From: Scandinavium vulneris_A
GTDB lineage: Bacteria; Pseudomonadota; Gammaproteobacteria; Enterobacterales; Enterobacteriaceae
Assembly (NCBI GenBank): GCA_046518185.1
Contig: JBKGRZ010000005.1
Location: 1 to 64,000, forward strand
Length of the DNA: 64,000 nucleotides
Reading direction: 5' to 3'
Shown here: in pieces, positions 51,234-59,699 of the stretch
Layout: the number at the start of each line of letters is the position of its first letter
Numbering within the stretch: position 1 is the first letter of the stretch
The notes under the pieces: model-generated
Database searches by the model: none
What the model saw: the letters and a program-made list of their open reading frames with translations, nothing else
Told to the model about the DNA's origin: nothing
Program-made: the position numbers and the translations under genes

Positions 51234-53432
51234 TTAGGGCTGGCGCGTCAGATGCCAGATTCGGCTGATGTAATCGCGACTCAGCGGCGGGTCGATAAAC
51301 AGCCCGCGATACATCAGTTCGTCACCGCCAACGGATTGCAGGCCGTCATCCAGCCGATAACGCGCATCAGGGGAAAGACCGGCCAGACGGAGTTTACGCA
51401 GCGGGGCAGAGGCGACGCTGACCAGCGAAAAGGCCATCAGCAGCGCTTCACTTTGATCCGGAGCGACAAACATCCAGGCAGCGATTTCGCTATTTTCCCA
51501 TGGGCTGACCAGTCGCCAGAAGGTGCCGAACTGCAGCAACTGACGGTGCTGTTTGTAGCAGGCGATTTGCTGGCGCACCGCCTCATCGCGCTCGCTATCG
51601 CTGTGCATTAGATCGAGCATCAACCCGTAGTTGCCGCTCATCGCCACCGCGCCACGCATCGCCATGCTGGTTGAACGGCTCATCTGATGATTCGGCACTT
51701 CCGACACGTGTGCACACTGCATAATCGGTGGGTACATCAGGCTGGTGGAGTACTGGATGTGCACCCGCGAGGCGGCATCGGTATTGTCGCTGACCCACGC
51801 TTGCGGCATGTAATACAGCATCCCTGGATCAAAGCGCCCGCCACCGCCCGCACAGCATTCAAACAGAATGTGCGGGAAACGTTGGGTCAACGCCTCAAGC
51901 AGCGCATACAGGCCGAGCAGATAGCGATGCGCCGTCTCCTGCTGTTGCGCCGATGGGACGGGGAAGGAACCGACCTCGGTCATATTGCGATTCATATCCC
52001 ACTTGATGTAATCGACCGGGTGCTCATCAAGGAAGTGGCTCAGCTGCTGTAAAATGTTGTCGCGAACTTCCGGGCGGCCCAGGTCGAGAATGTACTGATT
52101 GCGCCCTTCTGAAAGCGGCTGCTGCCCGGCGCGTATCACCCAATCCGGATGCAGGGCGAACAGCTCGCTGCGCCGGGAAATCATTTCAGGCTCAAACCAC
52201 AGGCCGAACTTCATCTCCAGGGCATGAACCTGGTCAATCAGTGGTCGCAGTCCGTGGGGGAATTTCTGTCGGTTAACAAACCAGTCGCCCAGCGAAGAGG
52301 TATCGTCATTGCGCTCGCCGAACCAGCCGTCGTCCAGCATCAACAGCTCCACGCCCAGCGCTTTGGCGTTGTGAGCAAAACGCAGCAGTTTCTCCGCATC
52401 GAAATCGAAGTAGGTTGATTCCCAGTTATTGGCGAGGATGGGCCGGGTTTTATGCCGGTGTTCCCCGCGCACCAGATGATCGCGGTAAAGATGATGAAAG
52501 GCGTGCGACAGCCCATTCAGGCCGCTGTCCGACCAGGCCAGCACCGCTTCCGGAGTCTGGAAATGGGCATCGGGTTCAAGCTGCCAGCCAAAGCCGTGCG
52601 GGTTAATCCCCAGCAGGACGCGGGTTTGCTGGAAGGCATCCACTTCGGTACGGGCGGTGAAGTTGCCGCTGTAGACCAGATGCAGTCCCCAGGCCTCCCC
52701 CTGCATTTCGGTTGTTTCCGGGCGCACCAGGCCGATAAACGGTTGCTGATGGGTGCTGCTCGCCCCGCGTTTGCTGTCGAGCACCGTGATGCCGGGGTTG
52801 AGCGGCTGACGATGCTGCTGGCGTTCCCGTGCCCACGCCCCGGGAAACTGAATCTGCTCAAAGTCGCTGTCCGGAAAATCGAGCGCACAGCTCAGGGCGC
52901 GCAGCAGCCGTAGCGACGTTGTGCCGCCATTGGTCAACCGTGTGCTGCGGGTCACCACCGGCAGGTCGCGAAACAGGGTGTAACTCAGCTCGACCTGCAG
53001 CTGCGTGACGGGATCTTGCAGCGTCACCGTCAGCGTTTCTGCTTCATCCCCGACGCTAACCCAGGTGGCGGGCAGCCCGTCCAGACCCGGTTTACCGGCC
53101 ACAATCTGATGCGAAACATAGTGCAGATTACTGACCTGGCTACCGTCGGCGTAGCGCACCTCAAACGCCGGTTCGCGATAGTCTCCCGCCCCGTGACCCG
53201 GATATTCCTGCAACACGGTGTCCAGCGAAAAGGTGCGATCCGGCCAGCCTGCGGGCGTCGGGGAAAACGATGACCTGTCCAGCTTTGGATAATCGTCAGC
53301 CTGGCTGAAGCTGGCGATGCGTTTCCCCCAGTAGCAATGCACCAGATAACGCTGATGGGCGAGGCCAAGCACGTAGCTCACCTGCTGATTTTGCAAATGG
53401 AAGAACTGTTTTTCTGCGTTCCAGGTAATCAT
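51234..53432 (-). CDS. Alpha-galactosidase, GH36
   Basis: A 732-residue cytosolic enzyme without a signal peptide, the size of bacterial GH36 alpha-galactosidases (RafA, 708; lactobacillar MelA, ~732). The nucleophile is Asp479 in KWDMNRNMTE and the acid/base Asp549 in SDNTDA. The signatures LLMLDDGWFG and CAGGGGRFDPG are present. It would release galactose from melibiose, raffinose or similar sugars. Its ATG overlaps the stop of the symporter gene (ATGA), so uptake and hydrolysis are coupled. Confidence 0.93.
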   Translation of the reverse strand: MITWNAEKQFFHLQNQQVSYVLGLAHQRYLVHCYWGKRIASFSQADDYPKLDRSSFSPTPAGWPDRTFSLDTVLQEYPGHGAGDYREPAFEVRYADGSQVSNLHYVSHQIVAGKPGLDGLPATWVSVGDEAETLTVTLQDPVTQLQVELSYTLFRDLPVVTRSTRLTNGGTTSLRLLRALSCALDFPDSDFEQIQFPGAWARERQQHRQPLNPGITVLDSKRGASSTHQQPFIGLVRPETTEMQGEAWGLHLVYSGNFTARTEVDAFQQTRVLLGINPHGFGWQLEPDAHFQTPEAVLAWSDSGLNGLSHAFHHLYRDHLVRGEHRHKTRPILANNWESTYFDFDAEKLLRFAHNAKALGVELLMLDDGWFGERNDDTSSLGDWFVNRQKFPHGLRPLIDQVHALEMKFGLWFEPEMISRRSELFALHPDWVIRAGQQPLSEGRNQYILDLGRPEVRDNILQQLSHFLDEHPVDYIKWDMNRNMTEVGSFPVPSAQQQETAHRYLLGLYALLEALTQRFPHILFECCAGGGGRFDPGMLYYMPQAWVSDNTDAASRVHIQYSTSLMYPPIMQCAHVSEVPNHQMSRSTSMAMRGAVAMSGNYGLMLDLMHSDSERDEAVRQQIACYKQHRQLLQFGTFWRLVSPWENSEIAAWMFVAPDQSEALLMAFSLVSVASAPLRKLRLAGLSPDARYRLDDGLQSVGGDELMYRGLFIDPPLSRDYISRIWHLTRQP

Positions 53433-54820
53433 GCTTTCACCTCGACGGTCTGACTGGCGTTACGCTGATGGATTTCACTCAGGATTTCGTAGAAGCGTTT
53501 TTCGGTAATTTCATAGCGGGCCAGTGGGATCAGGCTGATCAGGGTTAACACCCCGGGGATCAGCGTAAACAGCAGGCCAATCCACATCGCGGTTTGCGTG
53601 GCCTGCACCTGATGCGGAATGTAACCGGCCCACGACAGCATAAAGCCGCCGATCGCCCCTCCCAGCGCGCCGGAGAGCTTGGTTTTGAAGATATTGAGTG
53701 AGAAGACCATTCCTTCGGATCGATTCCCGCTGCGCCACTCGCCATATTCGACGCAGTCGGCAATCATTGAATACAGCGAGATCTGCCCAATACCGCCACA
53801 GAACGGCGCTAATGCCCCAACGATAAAGATCATCGTGATGTTGGCCTGGAAGAAAAATAACACCATACAGGCCATCGCCATTACCGCGCTGCTATAAAGC
53901 GCGGTATTTTTCTTACCGATTTTGGCGGAGATAAACGGCGAGGCTACTGCGCCCAGTACTTGCGCAATCATTGACACGGTTAAGAATACGCCGAGCATCA
54001 TTTCGGCATTGAGATTATAAATAAAGAAGTAAAGCTGAAAGGTACCACGAATAACGCCGATCATTTCCAATAAGAACATGCCGACAAGCAGCAGGCGGAG
54101 CGGACGGTGCTGTTTTAATAAAATCCAGAAACCCTTAAAGCTTTGACGCTCTTTACGCGGCACGGAATGTTTTTCTTTGACACCAAAAAAGGTAATTAGC
54201 ATACACACCAAAAAAACTACGCTATAAATTAACGCTACCGCCCACCAGCTGCCGACATATTTTACCAGCCACAGGGTTGAGGCACTCACCGACAAAAATC
54301 CGAAGGTCGCAATGGTGCGGGGAATAGTGATCACTTTGGTACGTTCGGTGGGGTTTTGAGTTATCGCTGCTGACAATGACCAGTAGGGAATATCGATAAT
54401 AGCAAAGCAAATACTCCACAAAATATAAGTCGAATAGGCATACACCAGCTTTCCGGCCTCGGACAGATCCGGGCTGAGAAAACAGGCGACGGTGGTGAGT
54501 GACACCAGAATGCTGCCGACTAAAATCCACGGCCTGAATTTACCCATTTTGGTATGAGTATTATCAACCAGAATCCCGAGGGCGACATCGGTCGCCCCGT
54601 CAACCAGTCGGGCAATTAAAAACAGTAAACCGACCGCTGCCGCTTTGATGCCAAAGCTGTCGGTGTAGTAAAGCATAAGATAAATCGCAATAAAGGCGTA
54701 CATGACGTTCGCGCCAAAACTGCCTATTCCGTAGGAAATGGCGGTAGTCCAGGAGACTCTGTCCCGCGCATATTTATCACGTTCTGATGGCGAGCTATCA
54801 CTTATTTGAACTGATTCCAT
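53429..54820 (-). CDS. GPH-family sugar:cation symporter (MelB-like)
   Basis: A 463-residue inner-membrane transporter with 12 predicted segments. The conserved GPH region LVDGATDVALGILVDNTHTKMGKFRPWILVG after segment 2 and DCVEYGEWRSGNRSEGMVFS after segment 10 are typical. It belongs with MelB, YicJ and related glycoside symporters; the coupling ion is not clear. The ATG at 54820 has GGGAG before it; a GTG at 54829 is an alternative. It is the first gene of the five-gene operon, with its promoter expected in 54821-55045, where a palindrome AGCGAATCGCT occurs at 54962-54972. Confidence 0.9.
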   Translation of the reverse strand: MESVQISDSSPSERDKYARDRVSWTTAISYGIGSFGANVMYAFIAIYLMLYYTDSFGIKAAAVGLLFLIARLVDGATDVALGILVDNTHTKMGKFRPWILVGSILVSLTTVACFLSPDLSEAGKLVYAYSTYILWSICFAIIDIPYWSLSAAITQNPTERTKVITIPRTIATFGFLSVSASTLWLVKYVGSWWAVALIYSVVFLVCMLITFFGVKEKHSVPRKERQSFKGFWILLKQHRPLRLLLVGMFLLEMIGVIRGTFQLYFFIYNLNAEMMLGVFLTVSMIAQVLGAVASPFISAKIGKKNTALYSSAVMAMACMVLFFFQANITMIFIVGALAPFCGGIGQISLYSMIADCVEYGEWRSGNRSEGMVFSLNIFKTKLSGALGGAIGGFMLSWAGYIPHQVQATQTAMWIGLLFTLIPGVLTLISLIPLARYEITEKRFYEILSEIHQRNASQTVEVKA

Positions 54821-55003
54821 TCTGTACACTCCCGAGTCAAAAAAACATAAGATTTAGTTTTTAGTCATAGGTATTGGAGATGTGAGCGTAGGGGATTGTA
54901 GGGGGTAAAAAGAGAAGGGATATTGCGCGACACTTTATAATTCAGTAAACACAGATTACTAAGCGAATCGCTAAAAAGTCATAGAAGTCAATTAAAGGCG
55001 GAA

Positions 55004-55032
55004 TCATTCCCGAAAATAAAATACGGGAATGA
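55004..55032. other. Inverted repeat downstream of yphH
   Basis: TCATTCCCG and CGGGAATGA form a 9-bp stem with an 11-base loop, 14 bases after the yphH stop and before the symporter gene. It has no T run. It could be a weak terminator or an operator. Confidence 0.45.
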
Positions 55033-55045
55033 GAGAGGAATCGCA

Positions 55046-56245
55046 CTAGCCTTCATTTTCGAGCGCGGCTTCGGCATATAAATAACCAATGCCCATTACC
55101 TGTTGCGCCCGGGTCAGTTGGCCAAAATTAATTTGCGTGGCATTGCGCTTTAAGCCATCGCCATGATCGAAGGGATTAAATCCGATCCGCTGTTTAATCG
55201 CCTCCAGCCAGCTTTCGCCGAAGCCACAGCTGCGACCATAAAACCAAATTTGATTGATATTTAAAATATTGAGGAAGTTATACAGGCTCAGGCCAACCGC
55301 ATTGGCGGATTCTTCCACCCAGCGCAGAACGCGCTCGTCTCCGGCGTGCCAGGCCTGTACCAACTGTTGGGAACTGAGGGTTTCCGGATCCAGAGGATAC
55401 GCGCCGGGGTTGGCTTTTAGCCAGACTCGTGCCTGCTTTTTCAGGGCCGACAGCGAGGCCACCGTTTCCAGACAGCCATAGCGCCCACAGTCGCACAGCA
55501 TCCCGTCCGGGTTGACGATGGTGTGGCCGATTTGTCCGCTACCGTACAGGTTCCCGCGATAGATATGGCCGTTAATTACGAACGAGGAACCAATCCCGTA
55601 ATCGACGTTAATCACGCAAAAATCTTCCCGATTACCGGGGTTCTGCCATTTTTCTGCCAGGGCCAGCATCACGCAGTCGTTATCAAGCCGCACCGTCACC
55701 CCGAGCTTTTCCTCCAGCAGGTATTTGATTTCCACGTTCTCGCGCCACGGGGCCTGCGGCATGGTCTGCGACACGCCGGTGACCGGATCCACCTGGCCAT
55801 GAATGCCTAACGCCAGATGCACCGTTTTGCCCGGCCAGTGCTTGCCATGCGTCTGCCAGACGGACTCGATAGCTGCCAGCAGCGCCTGCGGCGTCGGGGC
55901 GGTAATGGCGCAGCGTTCAAACTCGCCGAGGGCCGATAGCTGGGCATCGCAGAGCTGGCTTTCGATGCTGGTGGGGGTGACATTCATACAAAGAATGTAA
56001 TCTCCCTGCGGTGGGATCTGATAGCTGCCGCCATTTAGGCCCCGGCTGCTGAGGTTCTCGCTTGAATGACCGAGTTTACCGTCGAGCACCAGTTCATCAA
56101 GGATTTTGCTCACCGCCGGGATCGACAGTCCGGTGTGATGAGCAAACTGCGATTTACTCAAGCGCTTATGCCGCCACACGAGGCGCAGCAGCGTCTGGCG
56201 GTTCATCTGGCGCACCCGCTGATTATTCAGACCTGAATCCTGCAT
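55046..56245 (-). CDS. yphH: ROK-family transcriptional regulator YphH
   Basis: A 399-residue repressor-type protein (E. coli YphH 397). The N-terminal winged helix (QFAHHTGLSIPAVSKILDELV) is joined to a ROK sugar-kinase-like domain with VDYGIGSSFVINGHIYRG and the zinc site GHTIVNPDGMLCDCGRYGCLE. The sugar effector is unknown. It lies between the alpha-galactosidase operon, same strand, and the divergent yphG, so it is the best candidate regulator of both. The start at 56245 matches the E. coli protein. Confidence 0.92.
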   Translation of the reverse strand: MQDSGLNNQRVRQMNRQTLLRLVWRHKRLSKSQFAHHTGLSIPAVSKILDELVLDGKLGHSSENLSSRGLNGGSYQIPPQGDYILCMNVTPTSIESQLCDAQLSALGEFERCAITAPTPQALLAAIESVWQTHGKHWPGKTVHLALGIHGQVDPVTGVSQTMPQAPWRENVEIKYLLEEKLGVTVRLDNDCVMLALAEKWQNPGNREDFCVINVDYGIGSSFVINGHIYRGNLYGSGQIGHTIVNPDGMLCDCGRYGCLETVASLSALKKQARVWLKANPGAYPLDPETLSSQQLVQAWHAGDERVLRWVEESANAVGLSLYNFLNILNINQIWFYGRSCGFGESWLEAIKQRIGFNPFDHGDGLKRNATQINFGQLTRAQQVMGIGYLYAEAALENEG

Positions 56246-56284
56246 TTCACTAAACCTCGTTAACTGTATTGCGTGAGCTTTGAG

Positions 56285-56301
56285 CGATTAAAACATAATC
56301 G
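56285..56301. promoter_or_regulatory. Candidate operator in the yphH-yphG divergent region
   Basis: CGATTA-AAACA-TAATCG is a perfect 6-5-6 inverted repeat in the 115-base gap between the two starts, 40 bases from the yphH ATG. A role as YphH operator is inferred from position only. Confidence 0.45.
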
Positions 56302-56360
56302 GCTCCGGCAAACTGTCGCCATTCCCTCATTCACTATCATTTATTTACTGGAGAATGGTT

Positions 56361-59300
56361 ATGTACGGAGTCGTCAACGTTTGGCAGGAAACGCTGTCTC
56401 TGCCTACCTGGACCGTCGGGGCTGAAGATCCGAATCCGATGTTTCTCGAGAATCGCGTGTATCAGGGCTCGTCCGGGGCGGTCTATCCGTACGGGGTTAT
56501 CGACACCCTGACCGGGAAAAAAGAGCAGCGCGACTACCAGGCCGTGTGGATGGAAAACGACTTTATCCGCATTCTGCTATTGCCAGAGTTAGGCGGTCGT
56601 ATTCATCGTGCGTATGACAAGGTTAACGGGCGCGATTTCGTTTACTACAACGAGGTGGTGAAACCTGCGCTGGTCGGGCTGCTGGGGCCGTGGATCTCCG
56701 GTGGGATCGAATTCAACTGGCCGCAGCATCATCGTCCAACCACCTTCCAGCCGGTCGATATTCGCATTCAGCCGGGCGACAACGGAGAGCAAACCGTCTG
56801 GCTCGGCGAAGTGGAGCCGATGCGCGGCCTGCAGGTGATGGCCGGTTTTACGTTGTATCCGGATCAGGCGCGGGTGGAAATCACCGGCAAAGTGTTCAAC
56901 CCCAACGCTTCCCCACGCCATTTCCTGTGGTGGGCCAACCCGGCGGTCAAAGGCGGCGACGATCATCAGAGTATCTTCCCCCCGGACGTGACTGCGGTGT
57001 TCGATCATGGCAAACGCGCGGTGTCCTCCTTCCCGATTGCCACCGGCACCTATTACAAAGTTGACTATTCAGCCGGGGTCGATATCTCGCGCTATAAAAA
57101 TGTGCCAGTGCCGACGTCATACATGGCCGAAAAATCAGAATACGATTTTGTCGGGGCTTATCACCACGGAGAACAGGGCGGGCTGCTGCACGTCGCCGAT
57201 CACCACGTTTCACCCGGTAAAAAACAGTGGAGCTGGGGCTACGGCGATTTCGGCCAGGCCTGGGATCGCAACCTGACGGATGACAACGGCCCGTACATCG
57301 AACTGATGACCGGCGTGTTTACCGATAACCAGCCGGATTTCAGTTGGCTTGCGCCCTACGAAGAAAAAGTATTCGTACAAAACTTCCTGCCGTACAGCGG
57401 GTTAGGGCGCATCCACAACGCCAGTGCGACGCTGGCTGTCAAACTGGAACGCGACGCACAGCAGATCCAGCTCGGGGTCTACGCGGTGGCGCCGCTGCAC
57501 GCGGTGAACGTGGGGCTCAGCATCGACGATGTGCCGCTATGGGAAACGGTGATTTCACTTGAGCCGGGTAAACACTGGCTGCAAACGCTGCCGGACGTCG
57601 GGCCACAGCGTTTGACCCTGACGGTCAGCAGCCCCGAAGGCACAACCTTGCTGCGCTACGACGAACATATCGCCGGGGATACGCCATTGCCGGATGCGGC
57701 CACCGCACCGCTGTTGCCCGAAGAACTGACCAATCCCGATGAGCTGTATTTTATCGGCCAGCATCTGGAGCAATATAACCACGCCAGCCGCCACGCCGAG
57801 GATTACTACCGTCGGGCGCTGGAAATCGACCCGCAGGACTATCGCAGTAACGTGGCGCTGGGCACGCTATTACTCAACGCCGCCGACTGGCAGGGCGCGC
57901 AGCAGTGTGCCGAAGCCGCTCTGTTGCGGGCGCATAAGCTGAACAAAAACCCGCGCGACGGTGAAGCCAGCATGTTGCTTGCCACCGCCCTGGAACGCCA
58001 GGGTGAGGACGTTCAGGCCTGGGATCGCTACTACAAAGCCAGCTGGAGCGGCAACTGTCGGGATACGGCATTTTGGGCGCTGGCGCGTCTGGCGATGAAA
58101 AAGCACGACTACGCCGATGCGCTGGTCAAGGTAGAGCAGAGCCTGCGCTTCAACGGCAGCAACAATCTGGCGATGGGCCTGAAGGCGCTGGTGCTGGCAA
58201 AACTGGGGCGTGAAAACGACGCCCTGACGTGGATTGCCGACCAACTGCTGGCCTATCCGCTAAGTTATCCGCTGCACTACGCCCGCTGGGCCGTTCGCGG
58301 TGAAGAGGCTGACCGCGAGGCACTGCGGCAAGTCACTGGGCGGCGCGGTATTAACGCCAGCTATCTGACGGGCTGGCTGCTGTCGCTGGGGCAAAAAACC
58401 GAGGCGCTGGCGCTGCTGAAGGTGCTCGACAGTCAGGAAACGCTACCGATGCTGTGGCGTGCCGCGCTGGGGGACGATCGTGCGGTGAGCCTGCAACAGG
58501 CGCGCGCCTGCTTTGCCCGGCGGGTGCGTTTCCCCAATACCCTTGACGAAATCCAGATGCTGCACCCGCTGGCGGCGGATGATGCTTTCGCCAGCTATCT
58601 GCTGGGCTGCTTCTGGTATAGCAAACGTCGCTATGCGCAGGCGCTGGCCTGCTGGCAGCACACTCTGCAACGGGAACCTGATTTTGCGCCAGCGCACCGC
58701 CTGCTGGGGATTTATCACTGGAACAAGCTGCACGATGTGCAGACCGCCGAGCGCTATCTGGCGCAGGCCGTGGCGCTCGAGCCGGACAACGCGCGTTTCC
58801 TCTTTGAACGCGATTGCCTGGCAAAACTGAACGCCGCCCCGGTGGAGGCGCGTCTGGCACAGCTTGAGCCGCGGGAGAGCGTGGTGTTTAAGCGCGACGA
58901 TCTGACCGCCGAACTGCTGAGCCTGTGGCACGCCACTGGGCAGTGGACGCAGGCGGCGGAGGTGTTAAGCCGCCGGATATTCCACCCGTGGGAGGGCGGC
59001 GAAGGCAAAGTGACCGGGCAGTATCTGCTCAACCAGATGCACCGGGCGCTGGCGGCGATGCGCGCGGGGAAAACCGAGCATGCTGCCGACCTGCTGCATC
59101 AGGCACTGCGCTATCCGCACAATCTCGGAGAAGGGCGTTTGCCCGGCCAGACCGACAACGACATCTGGTATCTGCTGGGGGTCTGTGCGCAGCAGCAGGG
59201 CGATGTGGCTGAATCACAGCGCTGCTTCACCCAGGCCACGCGCGGCGACGCTACCCTGGATGCTGGCCGCTACTACAACGATCAGCCGGTGGATTACCTG

Positions 59301-59630
59301 TTCTGGCAGGGCATGGCCCAGCGCCGCTTGGGCGATGAAGCCCGGGCGAAGGCCCATTTCCAACGCTTCCACGCCTGGGTGGCAGCGCAGAAAAATGCGG
59401 TGCCGGATACGGATTTCTTCGCGGTCTCCTTACCGGATTTGGTTGCCCTGGACGGTAACCCCGAACAGCGCCATCAACAGCACTGCCTGTTTATTGAGGC
59501 GCTGGGCTCTCTCGGTCTCGGCGAGTTTGCGGCAGGGAACCGCGCACTGGAGGCGCTGCTGGCCCTCAATCCTGCGCACGACAAGGCACATTTGCTGCGT
59601 CATGCGCTGAATAACGGACTCCTGAACTAA
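56361..59630 (+). CDS. yphG: DUF5107 and TPR-repeat protein YphG
   Basis: A 1089-residue cytosolic protein, close throughout to E. coli YphG (1093), of unknown function. Residues ~1-330 form a beta-sandwich of the DUF5107/galactose-mutarotase-like type (LPELGGRIHRAYDKVNGRDFVYYNEV, then GGIEFNWPQHHRPTTF). The rest holds tetratricopeptide repeats, e.g. YYRRALEIDPQDYRSNVALGTLLLNAADWQGA. GGAGA stands six bases before the ATG at 56361; an ATG at 56355 lies too close to that site. It is the first gene of yphG-sugar porter-epimerase. Confidence 0.9.
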   Translation: MYGVVNVWQETLSLPTWTVGAEDPNPMFLENRVYQGSSGAVYPYGVIDTLTGKKEQRDYQAVWMENDFIRILLLPELGGRIHRAYDKVNGRDFVYYNEVVKPALVGLLGPWISGGIEFNWPQHHRPTTFQPVDIRIQPGDNGEQTVWLGEVEPMRGLQVMAGFTLYPDQARVEITGKVFNPNASPRHFLWWANPAVKGGDDHQSIFPPDVTAVFDHGKRAVSSFPIATGTYYKVDYSAGVDISRYKNVPVPTSYMAEKSEYDFVGAYHHGEQGGLLHVADHHVSPGKKQWSWGYGDFGQAWDRNLTDDNGPYIELMTGVFTDNQPDFSWLAPYEEKVFVQNFLPYSGLGRIHNASATLAVKLERDAQQIQLGVYAVAPLHAVNVGLSIDDVPLWETVISLEPGKHWLQTLPDVGPQRLTLTVSSPEGTTLLRYDEHIAGDTPLPDAATAPLLPEELTNPDELYFIGQHLEQYNHASRHAEDYYRRALEIDPQDYRSNVALGTLLLNAADWQGAQQCAEAALLRAHKLNKNPRDGEASMLLATALERQGEDVQAWDRYYKASWSGNCRDTAFWALARLAMKKHDYADALVKVEQSLRFNGSNNLAMGLKALVLAKLGRENDALTWIADQLLAYPLSYPLHYARWAVRGEEADREALRQVTGRRGINASYLTGWLLSLGQKTEALALLKVLDSQETLPMLWRAALGDDRAVSLQQARACFARRVRFPNTLDEIQMLHPLAADDAFASYLLGCFWYSKRRYAQALACWQHTLQREPDFAPAHRLLGIYHWNKLHDVQTAERYLAQAVALEPDNARFLFERDCLAKLNAAPVEARLAQLEPRESVVFKRDDLTAELLSLWHATGQWTQAAEVLSRRIFHPWEGGEGKVTGQYLLNQMHRALAAMRAGKTEHAADLLHQALRYPHNLGEGRLPGQTDNDIWYLLGVCAQQQGDVAESQRCFTQATRGDATLDAGRYYNDQPVDYLFWQGMAQRRLGDEARAKAHFQRFHAWVAAQKNAVPDTDFFAVSLPDLVALDGNPEQRHQQHCLFIEALGSLGLGEFAAGNRALEALLALNPAHDKAHLLRHALNNGLLN

Positions 59631-59699
59631 CGCACTGGCCCGGCGGCAAGGCCAGGCCGGGCATCCCTGAACCTGGGTTTTCCTGATGAGGAAATCACG

